A DNA stretch of 25,430 nucleotides. Source: Bacteroidales bacterium UBA4284 (GTDB lineage Bacteria > Bacteroidota > Bacteroidia > Bacteroidales > UBA932). The notes beneath the pieces were generated by a model, which saw nothing but the letters and a program-made list of their open reading frames with translations, made no database searches and was not told the origin of the DNA. Position numbers and translations under genes: made by a program. Shown one piece after another: positions 16,801-23,949 of this stretch; positions within the stretch are counted from its first letter, which is position 1; every line of letters starts with the position of its first letter. The stretch spans positions 1 through 25,430 of the forward strand of contig DGVM01000214.1 in the NCBI GenBank assembly GCA_002395925.1, given 5' to 3'.

Positions 16801-16801
16801 G

Positions 16802-18181
16802 ATGCTGCGCCGATGGATTGAAATACTGTCAGCCGCACTGCTGTTAGCCTGCTGCACCGCTCCCGAGGGCCCCGACGACCCCGGCAAGACGCCCGGGCAG
16901 CCGCAGCCCGTCAATCCGGAGCCCGGTCAGGAAGGGCCTCTCAAGCCATGCTATGTATGGATCGACGCTTCCGCCAACTTCAACTATTTCGCCAACGACA
17001 AGGCCTATATAGAAGAAGAGCTTGCGAAGATTGCCGAATGCGGTTTCACCGACATAGTGGTTGACGTGCGTCCTACAGAAGGCACCGTCCTCTGGAAATC
17101 CTCCATAGCGCCGCAGGCCCGACGCCTCGCAGCATGGATAGACAGCAGCTACCGTTTCGTAGAGCGCAGCGCAGATTTTGACTACCTCAAGACGTTCATC
17201 GACGCCGGTCACGCAGCCGGACTCCGGGTGCACGCGGCGATCAACACCTTCGTCGGCGGCTACGGCGGAATGTACGGACTCGAGAGCGAGGGCCCCATCT
17301 TCAGCGGAGACATACCCGCACAGTGGGCTGCGGTGGACAACACTGCCGAAGGGCCTGCAAGCAGTTTCTACGACGGCGTACGCGGTACCGTTTTCCTCAA
17401 TCCGGCCAACGACGATGTCCAGCAGTACATACTCTCCCTGCTCCGTGAGATAGCCGCATACGCTCCGGACGGCATAGTACTCGACCGCTGCCGCTACGAC
17501 GACACCGGCCTCCAGGCAGAATTCTCCGAAATCTCTAAGCAGAAATTCACAGAGTATCTCGGCCATGAGCCCGAACACTGGCCTGTATTCAAAGCGGGAA
17601 CGTCGGAATTGCCCATGCCGATAAACACCGAGCAGAAGGCCTGGCTGTCGTTCAGGGCCAAGATTATTCACGATTTTGTTGCAAAAGCAGCAGAGAACGT
17701 CCACGGAGTCAATCCTGATGTAGAGTTCGGAGTATATGTGGGAGCTTGGTATTCAAGCTATTACAGCTCCGGCGTCAACTGGGCAAGCCCCCGTTTCCTC
17801 ACACATTCCAAATACGGCCGCTGGGCCGACCAGGATTACCATAACTACGGCTTTGCCGACCATTGCGACTTTATGCTGCTGGGCTGTTATGCGGCTTCCG
17901 CAAGCATCTACGGCAGCGGAGAGTGGACGATGGAAGGCTTCTGCAAACAGGCCGCCTCACTCCTTCTCGGCGACACCAAATACGCAGGAGGGCCCGATGT
18001 CGGGAACCCGACAGGCTGGCAGAACGGCGGCAAGAGCGCATACATACCGAAAACCGTCGATGCCTGCATCAACAACGGCGACGGCTACTTTGTGTTCGAC
18101 CTCTGCCACATACGCATGTTCGGCTATTGGAACGCTTTCAAGAAAGCTTTCGAAACATACAATACACCATCAATTCAATAA
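16802..18181 (+). CDS. GHL10 (YddW/DigH-like) glycoside hydrolase-like lipoprotein, paralogue 1
   Basis: A 459-residue lipoprotein (lipobox LLAC, Cys17) with a Pro/Gly-rich linker (21-50), then a TIM-barrel-like domain. Signature parts are VWIDASANF (52-60), GFTDIVVDVRPTEG (81-94), YLKTFIDAGHAAGLRVHAAIN, FLNPANDDVQQYI, DGIVLDRCRYDD (223-234, with Asp228 and Asp233-234 as candidate catalytic residues), YVGAWYSSYYSSGVNW and DFMLLGCYA. This is the GHL10 (former DUF187) layout; E. coli DigH of this group cuts denuded peptidoglycan strands. It sits 1 nt after the NAGPA gene. A close paralogue lies at 19944-21233. The exact bond cut is unknown. Confidence 0.85.
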   Translation: MLRRWIEILSAALLLACCTAPEGPDDPGKTPGQPQPVNPEPGQEGPLKPCYVWIDASANFNYFANDKAYIEEELAKIAECGFTDIVVDVRPTEGTVLWKSSIAPQARRLAAWIDSSYRFVERSADFDYLKTFIDAGHAAGLRVHAAINTFVGGYGGMYGLESEGPIFSGDIPAQWAAVDNTAEGPASSFYDGVRGTVFLNPANDDVQQYILSLLREIAAYAPDGIVLDRCRYDDTGLQAEFSEISKQKFTEYLGHEPEHWPVFKAGTSELPMPINTEQKAWLSFRAKIIHDFVAKAAENVHGVNPDVEFGVYVGAWYSSYYSSGVNWASPRFLTHSKYGRWADQDYHNYGFADHCDFMLLGCYAASASIYGSGEWTMEGFCKQAASLLLGDTKYAGGPDVGNPTGWQNGGKSAYIPKTVDACINNGDGYFVFDLCHIRMFGYWNAFKKAFETYNTPSIQ

Positions 18182-18188
18182 TTTTATC

Positions 18189-19856
18189 ATGAAAAAATTT
18201 TTATCAGTATTCGCAATCGCCCTTGCGGCATTTGCAGCTTGTGAAAAGCCCGCTCCGGTAGAAATACCCGATGAGCTTGAACTCAAGTCCGAGCCCGTGG
18301 TTTCCATCGGAACCGGCTCAGAAATTGTGAGCATCAGTTTCGTAACCAACAAGAGCTGGACTGCAAAGTCCGAGTCCGACTTCATCGTAGTCAACCCTAC
18401 CAGCGGAGAAGCCGGTGAAGCTACCGTAAAGGCTACCGTACAGTCCCTTCCCGAGGATCTTAACGGACGCGTAGGAGCTGTCACTCTCACCGTAGGCGGC
18501 ATCACCTCCCCCGTCACCATCTATCAGGGCAATGTATTCATCATCGAACCTGCAGAACTCTCTGTCGGAATCGAAGGCGGCGATGCAAGCTTCAAGGTCA
18601 TTTCCAACCTCGACTATGAGGTCAAGACTTATGACTCCTTCGACTGGGCTCCCGCAACCTTCGACAAGAACACAGGCGAAGGTACCTTCAAGGTAGCCGC
18701 CAACAACGGCTATGACGCCCGTTCCGCTTACATCAAGTTCACCATTCCTGCAATCCAGGACGCCGTCATCGACGATGAGACCGGTGAGCCTACCGGCGAG
18801 ACCCAGGATCACGTCGAGCGCATCTATGTCTATCAGGCAGGCAACTCCAAGGTTGAATGGTGCACGATGCTCAATGAGAGCTTCAATGTCGGCGACGGTG
18901 CCACCGCTTCAGTTGCCCTCTTCGACGGCAAACTCCTCGTCAGCGACGGTCTGAAGGTGCACGTTGTCAATCCTTCCAGCGGCAAGATCGAGGGAGAACT
19001 TGCTACCGGAGAGCTCCCCGTACAGTCCATCGCATCCGATGACGCAGGCAACCTGCTTCTCGCCAACCTCGGCGCTTACGGAGCTCTCTTCGACGTATAT
19101 GCAGTCAAGGCCGGTGACAGCAAGCTCGCCAACCCTGTAAACCTCATCCACTGCGTCGTCGATGCCTGGAGCGGAAGCACCGGTGTCGACAAGGTCGCTG
19201 CAAGGGGTGACGTGTTCGGCAACGGCATTGTCAGCGCAATCTACGGCGGCGTTCCTTCCTATGGCGGATTACACTACGGCCCCTACTGGACTATCAGCGG
19301 AGGCAAGGCGGCAGAACAGCCTTACAACGAGTGGAATCCCATCGTCAACCAGCCCGACGGCGGATGGTTCCAGCTTCCTCTCGGTGGCGACGACCTCTGG
19401 CTCTCCAACCGCGCAGCATTCGTTCCTGCCGGCACAAGTGCGGCCGACGGCTTCTTCTTCGGCGGATACGACGGAACCTACAACATCAACTACTTCAACG
19501 GTTCCGAATGGATTGTCTCCGTCCCTGCAGCAGGTGACTGGGCAGGCGGCCCTCAGGGCATGCACGCTACCGTATGGAACGGCAAGAAGATTCTCGCCGT
19601 AGTCCAGATGGGTTACACCTGGTGGAGCGACGGCTGGGGCATGCCCGCATACCTCTGGATTCTCGACGTCACCAACCCCGCAAATCCCACCGTGCTGAGC
19701 AAAGCCTCCTACGCAGGTGAAAACCAGATCATTTCCGGCGATACAGAGAACAGTACCGTGGATGTACTGCCCGTCGTAGATGGCAGCGACCTCGTAACCT
19801 ACCTGGTCGATACCTCCAAGGGTCTCATCGGAAAAGTGCGCTTCCCCGCTCTTTAA
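18189..19856 (+). CDS. BACON-domain / beta-propeller surface lipoprotein
   Basis: A 555-residue lipoprotein (lipobox FAAC, Cys18, then EKPAPVE). Two BACON-like domains follow: about 30-112 (SFVTNKSWTAKSES, VNPTSGEAGEATVKATV) and about 115-215. The remaining 340 residues look like a propeller (SVALFDGKLLVSDG, IASDDAGNLLLANLG, ARGDVFGNGIVSAIY), with the same order of elements as the DUF5018 protein at 14044. BACON domains act as spacers or glycan/mucin-binding modules on surface enzymes and binding proteins; no catalytic motif is visible. The frame is open back to 17736, but that part overlaps the GHL10 gene in another frame; the signal peptide fixes the start at 18189. It is the last gene before the terminator at 19878. 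Confidence 0.82.
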   Translation: MKKFLSVFAIALAAFAACEKPAPVEIPDELELKSEPVVSIGTGSEIVSISFVTNKSWTAKSESDFIVVNPTSGEAGEATVKATVQSLPEDLNGRVGAVTLTVGGITSPVTIYQGNVFIIEPAELSVGIEGGDASFKVISNLDYEVKTYDSFDWAPATFDKNTGEGTFKVAANNGYDARSAYIKFTIPAIQDAVIDDETGEPTGETQDHVERIYVYQAGNSKVEWCTMLNESFNVGDGATASVALFDGKLLVSDGLKVHVVNPSSGKIEGELATGELPVQSIASDDAGNLLLANLGAYGALFDVYAVKAGDSKLANPVNLIHCVVDAWSGSTGVDKVAARGDVFGNGIVSAIYGGVPSYGGLHYGPYWTISGGKAAEQPYNEWNPIVNQPDGGWFQLPLGGDDLWLSNRAAFVPAGTSAADGFFFGGYDGTYNINYFNGSEWIVSVPAAGDWAGGPQGMHATVWNGKKILAVVQMGYTWWSDGWGMPAYLWILDVTNPANPTVLSKASYAGENQIISGDTENSTVDVLPVVDGSDLVTYLVDTSKGLIGKVRFPAL

Positions 19857-19877
19857 CAGCTTCTAAACGATTGTTCT

Positions 19878-19914
19878 GCGCCGGTCCTGGATAATGGGGC
19901 CGGCGCTTTTATTT
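19878..19914 (+). terminator. Terminator of the susC-led operon
   Basis: GCGCCGGTCC pairs with GGGGCCGGCGC around an 8- to 9-nt loop (a 10-bp stem with one G-U), followed by TTTTATTT. It begins 21 nt after the BACON lipoprotein stop and separates the first six-gene operon from the next genes. Confidence 0.85.
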
Positions 19915-19929
19915 CAGCGGTTTTTTCGC

Positions 19930-19937
19930 TATCTTCG
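19930..19937 (+). promoter_or_regulatory. -7 promoter box for the second GHL10 gene
   Basis: TATCTTCG matches TAnnTTTG except for one base and follows a T-rich stretch. It is 6 nt from the ATG at 19944, again implying a very short or missing leader. Confidence 0.4.
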
Positions 19938-19943
19938 CCTGTC

Positions 19944-21233
19944 ATGAAAAAGATTCTGCCCCTTCTTGCCGCGCTGGCGCTGCTTGCCTGCGCATGCACC
20001 GCTGAGAGCGAGCCCAAACCTCGCATCCTCTGGATAGACGCCCCCGCCAATTTCTCCAGTTACGCCAACGACGCAGACTCCATCGCCCGCGACTGCAAAC
20101 GCATTGCAGGTATGGGCTTCACGCACATCGTAGTGGATGTGCGCCCTACCTGCGGAGACGTCCTGTTCCGTTCCGACACGGCTCCGCAGCTGCGGCAGAT
20201 GCCAGGCTGGACCCAGGGAGGATGGGGACTTCGCGAAAGAACGGCCGGCTTTGACTACCTGCAGGCTTTCATCGACGCCGGACATGCAGCAGGGATCAAG
20301 GTCATGGCGGGCGTAAACATGATGGTCGGAGGATGGAGCGCACCCGGCATACGGACAGGAATGGTCTACGACAATCCCGAACGGCAGGAATGGTGCGCCG
20401 TTGACTGCTTGCCCGACGGCCGCCTTGTCAATCACGCCAGCAACGATTCCGGCGTGGGAGGGCGCTTCCTCGACCCGGCAAACCCCGAGGTGCAGGAGTT
20501 CCTGCTCGATATGCTGGAAGACCTTGCAGAATACGACGATCTGGACGGAATAGTGATGGACCGTTGCCGCTACGACGACTACGCCATGGATGCAGGCTAT
20601 ACCGAAGCAGCCCTCGAGCAGTTCAGCGAATACATAGGGCACGCTCCGCAGCGCTGGCCGGTATTTGCCGAACCGGGCCACATATTTCTTGACAAAGAGC
20701 CCGACGAACTGGAGGTCCGGTGGATGACCTTCCGCTGCAAGGTGATTCACGACTTCGTGGCCGATGCGGCCCGGCGGGTACATTCGGTACGCTCCGACCT
20801 GCCCCTTGGAGTTTACGTAGGCGCCTGGTTCAGCGAGTATTACCGAAGCGGAGTCAACTGGACGAGCCCGAGCTACGACCTCGCCGCCAATGAGCCCACG
20901 TTTGCATGGGCCACTCCCGAGTATCAGGCTACAGGCTTTGCCGACCTGGTGGACTTCATGATACTTGGGGCTTACTGCGGCGCCTCCAACATCCACGGTG
21001 ATGTGGAGAAGACGATGGAGGGTTTTGCCAAGCTCGGGCGGAAGCGCCTCTGCGGCGACGTCCCCTTCTACAGCGGCCCCGACATAGGCAACGAACCCGG
21101 ATTCCGGGACGGCAATTGCGGAGAACTCATGCCGGAAATAGTAAGCACCATGCTGGAAGCCGCCGACGGCCTCTTCGTCTTCGACCTCTGCCACATCAGG
21201 GCATTCGATTATTGGGACTGCTTCAGACCATAA
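19944..21233 (+). CDS. GHL10 (YddW/DigH-like) glycoside hydrolase-like lipoprotein, paralogue 2
   Basis: A 429-residue lipoprotein (lipobox LLAC, Cys16) that aligns along its whole length with the protein at 16802-18181, but without the Pro-rich linker. Shared parts include LWIDAPANF, GFTHIVVDVRPTCG (58-71), FDYLQAFIDAGHAAGIKV, DGIVMDRCRYDD (201-212), VIHDFVADAARRVH, YVGAWFSEYYRSGVNW and DFMILGAYCGASNIHG. It differs most around residues 128-175, in the loop after MMVGGW, where substrate choice may be set. It has its own promoter box and is followed 6 nt later by the FAD oxidoreductase gene. The likely role is cleavage of a related but different linkage from the first paralogue. Confidence 0.85.
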   Translation: MKKILPLLAALALLACACTAESEPKPRILWIDAPANFSSYANDADSIARDCKRIAGMGFTHIVVDVRPTCGDVLFRSDTAPQLRQMPGWTQGGWGLRERTAGFDYLQAFIDAGHAAGIKVMAGVNMMVGGWSAPGIRTGMVYDNPERQEWCAVDCLPDGRLVNHASNDSGVGGRFLDPANPEVQEFLLDMLEDLAEYDDLDGIVMDRCRYDDYAMDAGYTEAALEQFSEYIGHAPQRWPVFAEPGHIFLDKEPDELEVRWMTFRCKVIHDFVADAARRVHSVRSDLPLGVYVGAWFSEYYRSGVNWTSPSYDLAANEPTFAWATPEYQATGFADLVDFMILGAYCGASNIHGDVEKTMEGFAKLGRKRLCGDVPFYSGPDIGNEPGFRDGNCGELMPEIVSTMLEAADGLFVFDLCHIRAFDYWDCFRP

Positions 21234-21239
21234 GTAAAT

Positions 21240-22745
21240 ATGAACAAGAGACTTCTGCTTTCACTTGCAATCCTGGTATCGGCCGGATGCAGCCAGGAAT
21301 ATGATGTCGTGATAGTAGGCGGCGGCACGGGCGGTACGGCGGCAGGCATCGAAGCTGCACGGCTCGGAGCCAAGACCCTCATAGTAGAGGAATCGCCCTG
21401 GCTCGGAGGCATGCTTACCAGTGCCGGAGTGAGCGCCGTCGACGGCAACTACCGGCTGCGCGGCGGCTTATTCGGCGAATTCTGCGACAGCCTCGCCGCC
21501 CGATACGGAGGGTACGAGGCGCTGTACTCAGGCTGGGTGTCAAAAATCATGTTCAACCCACGGACGGGAGCGGAAATCCTCGGTACAATGGCCTCGGAGG
21601 CTGGTGCCGAAGTCCGCTTTGGCACGGCGGTGCGCTCCATAACCGGCAATTCATCCTTGCGCCCGCGGTGGCGGCTTACCCTTTCTGACGGCAGCCGGAT
21701 AAAAGCACGGATAGTCATAGACGGTACAGAGCTAGGCGACGTGGCCAAGGCTGTAGGTGCAGAGGCGCTCGACGACAGCCGCAGCGTGCAGGACATGACT
21801 TACGTGCTCACAGTCAAGGAATACGACCACGACGTCACCATCCCCGAACCGGAAGGCTACGACATCGAGAACTACCGCCACTGCTGCGACAATCCTCTCG
21901 CCCAAAACATAGGTGGCAACGGTCCCAAGGGCCAGCAGCTCTGGAGTCCGGAAATGATGCTGTCATACGGTCTGCTGCCCGACGGCCACATCATGCTCAA
22001 CTGGCCCGTTTACGGCAACGACTTCTACGCAGAATACCTTGACATGACTCCCGAAGGGCGTGCCGAGACGGTCCGGGCCGCAAAGAACAGGGCGCTCGGA
22101 TATCTGTACTTCATTCAGACCGAACTGGGCTACAATCACATTGGAATCGCCGACGACGTATATCCTTCTGCAGACGGTCTGCCGTTTTATCCTTATTACC
22201 GCGAAGCCCGCCGCATCGCCGGCATTGATACCATGAGGGTCGAAGCCGCGAAGGCTCCGTACGATTTCGACCTGTACAAACGTGCCGTCGCCGTCGGAGA
22301 TTACCCGGTTGACCATCACCATGTCCAGAATCCTCGCTGGGAAGAGCTGTCGCACCTGTGGTTCGGCAAGATCCCTTCTTTCAGCGTGCCGCTCGGAGTG
22401 CTGATTCCGATTGATACCGAGGACTTTCTGGTAGCTGACAAATCGATCAGCGTCAGCTGGGAGATGAACGGAAGCACACGTCTCCAGCCGGTGATAACGG
22501 GGCTTGGACAGGCTGCCGGCGCACTTGCCGCCCTTTCTGTCAAAACCGGCCGTCATCCACGCGAGGTACCGGTGCGCCAGGTGCAGGAGATTCTGCTCGA
22601 CCAAGGATGCTACCTTCTGCCTTTCCTGGACCTCAAGCCGTCGGACCCGGGGTTCCGGGAACTTCAGACCGCCGGAATCGAAGGCCGCGTCAAAGGCATC
22701 GGCCGCAGCGTCGGCTGGAGCAACGAGACGTGGGTGAACAAATAA
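21240..22745 (+). CDS. FAD-dependent oxidoreductase, lipoprotein form
   Basis: A 501-residue protein of the FAD_oxidored type. The FAD-binding Rossmann motif is YDVVIVGGGTGGTAAGIEAA (21-40), with Glu50 at the end of the second strand to hold the ribose. A second fold segment contains RIVIDGTELGDVAKAVGAE, and the C-terminal part has the cofactor-closing QPVITGLGQAAGALAAL. An N-terminal lipobox (VSAGC, Cys17) indicates export, which is unusual for a flavoenzyme because FAD must then be loaded outside the cytoplasm, or the protein folded first. A substrate cannot be named; oxidation of a sugar hydroxyl is possible given its neighbours. It lies 6 nt after GHL10 paralogue 2 and 16 nt before the DUF5009 gene. 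Confidence 0.85.
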   Translation: MNKRLLLSLAILVSAGCSQEYDVVIVGGGTGGTAAGIEAARLGAKTLIVEESPWLGGMLTSAGVSAVDGNYRLRGGLFGEFCDSLAARYGGYEALYSGWVSKIMFNPRTGAEILGTMASEAGAEVRFGTAVRSITGNSSLRPRWRLTLSDGSRIKARIVIDGTELGDVAKAVGAEALDDSRSVQDMTYVLTVKEYDHDVTIPEPEGYDIENYRHCCDNPLAQNIGGNGPKGQQLWSPEMMLSYGLLPDGHIMLNWPVYGNDFYAEYLDMTPEGRAETVRAAKNRALGYLYFIQTELGYNHIGIADDVYPSADGLPFYPYYREARRIAGIDTMRVEAAKAPYDFDLYKRAVAVGDYPVDHHHVQNPRWEELSHLWFGKIPSFSVPLGVLIPIDTEDFLVADKSISVSWEMNGSTRLQPVITGLGQAAGALAALSVKTGRHPREVPVRQVQEILLDQGCYLLPFLDLKPSDPGFRELQTAGIEGRVKGIGRSVGWSNETWVNK

Positions 22746-22749
22746 TATC

Positions 22750-22757
22750 TATCTTTG
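22750..22757 (+). promoter_or_regulatory. -7 promoter box before the DUF5009 gene
   Basis: TATCTTTG is a full TAnnTTTG match placed just after the FAD gene stop and 4 nt before the ATG at 22762. It may add an internal, leaderless transcript for the last two genes. No clear -33 element was seen. Confidence 0.4.
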
Positions 22758-22761
22758 GAAT

Positions 22762-23949
22762 ATGGACACAAACTCTCAAAGAAACGCAGCCATTGACATG
22801 TTCCGTGGCCTTACGATGTTTTTCATGATCATCGTCAACGACTTCTGGAAAATTCCCGATGTACCGCACTGGCTCGAACATTTCGCGACCATGGAAGACG
22901 GTATGGGCCTGTCCGACGTCATCTATCCTATGTTCTTGTTCGCCATGGGAATGTCCATTCCGTACGCCCTCGACCGCAGGGAGGCAAAAGGATATTCTGC
23001 ACTCAGCACCGTCAGGCACATACTCAGCCGCACGCTGGCACTCCTGCTGATGGGCGTATTCATAGTCAATTCGGAATACGGTGTTTCTTCTGTAATCGGT
23101 TACGGCAAAGGTATTTACTGGATGCTGATGATTGCCGGTTTCTTCCTCGTATGGAACCAGTACCCCAAGGACTCAAGGCTTGCTCGCCCGCTCAAGATTG
23201 CCGGCGCCCTGGTGCTTGCGTTCCTTGCACTCACATACCGCAATCCCGACGACGGCAGCCTCTTCCAGGCCCGCTGGTGGGGCATTTTGGGACAAATCGG
23301 ATGGATGTACCTGTTCTGCTCGATGGCTTACCTGCTATGCGGCAAGCGTAAATGGATTCTGGCACTGCTGTGGGGAGCGCTCTGCATCATCAATCTGAGC
23401 GTCGTGCCCATGCGTGACGGCGGCCAGCTGGTCGGACCCAATATCGTCGCAGACTTTGCAGGAGCCCTCAATCTCGGCTCGGGTCATGCGGTCACACTCG
23501 CCCTCGGCGGCCTTCTGACCATCCTTGCCGAGCGGCAGCTTGCCGGGCAGAACAGTTCCACCAAACTGCTCGCAGCATTTGGCACCGCGGCGACGCTCGC
23601 TCTCTTCGGACTTGCAACCCACAAGGGATGGATTATATCCAAGGGACTTGGCACCCTGCCTTGGGTAATGTACGCAAGTGCCATATCCGTAGCGGTTTAT
23701 GCACTGCTCCGCCTGCTCGAAAAGCACTCGCTTACCGCCTGGTTCAAGCCGCTGCGTCCCTGCGGAACCTCAACGCTCAGCGTTTATATGATTCCTTACT
23801 TTTTCCTCGCGCTGTGGGTATTCATCAATCCGGTACTGCCCGCATGGATGGTCGGATGGGTCGGCGTATGCAAGTGCGTGCTTCTTGGCGTCATCTGCGT
23901 CGGCGTTGCATGGATTCTCGAGCGTCTGCACATAAAACTCAAGGTATGA
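22762..23949 (+). CDS. DUF5009/HGSNAT-type membrane protein (NagX-like)
   Basis: A 395-residue inner-membrane protein with about 10-11 predicted spans. It opens with RNAAIDMFRGLTMFFMIIVND (7-27) and LSDVIYPMFLFAMGMSI (50-66), which match heparan-alpha-glucosaminide N-acetyltransferase and the bacterial DUF5009 proteins. His36 or His40 between them lies where the human enzyme has its catalytic His. The animal protein moves acetyl groups across the membrane onto glucosamine; bacterial NagX in chitin and GlcNAc regulons has been proposed as a GlcNAc transporter. Either role points to an amino sugar. It overlaps the phosphoesterase start by 4 nt (ATGA), so the pair is translationally coupled. Confidence 0.87.
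   Translation: MDTNSQRNAAIDMFRGLTMFFMIIVNDFWKIPDVPHWLEHFATMEDGMGLSDVIYPMFLFAMGMSIPYALDRREAKGYSALSTVRHILSRTLALLLMGVFIVNSEYGVSSVIGYGKGIYWMLMIAGFFLVWNQYPKDSRLARPLKIAGALVLAFLALTYRNPDDGSLFQARWWGILGQIGWMYLFCSMAYLLCGKRKWILALLWGALCIINLSVVPMRDGGQLVGPNIVADFAGALNLGSGHAVTLALGGLLTILAERQLAGQNSSTKLLAAFGTAATLALFGLATHKGWIISKGLGTLPWVMYASAISVAVYALLRLLEKHSLTAWFKPLRPCGTSTLSVYMIPYFFLALWVFINPVLPAWMVGWVGVCKCVLLGVICVGVAWILERLHIKLKV

Noticed and set aside
17736..18188. N-terminal extension of the BACON lipoprotein frame
   Set aside because: It is an out-of-frame shadow of the GHL10 gene; the lipoprotein signal peptide begins at 18189.
19929..21194. 421-codon minus-strand frame over GHL10 paralogue 2
   Set aside because: Antisense shadow; the plus-strand frame has a signal peptide, promoter box and conserved motifs.
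23628..23945. N-terminal extension of the metallophosphoesterase frame
   Set aside because: It lies wholly inside the DUF5009 gene in another frame; the twin-arginine-like signal at 23946 and the ATGA overlap mark the real start.
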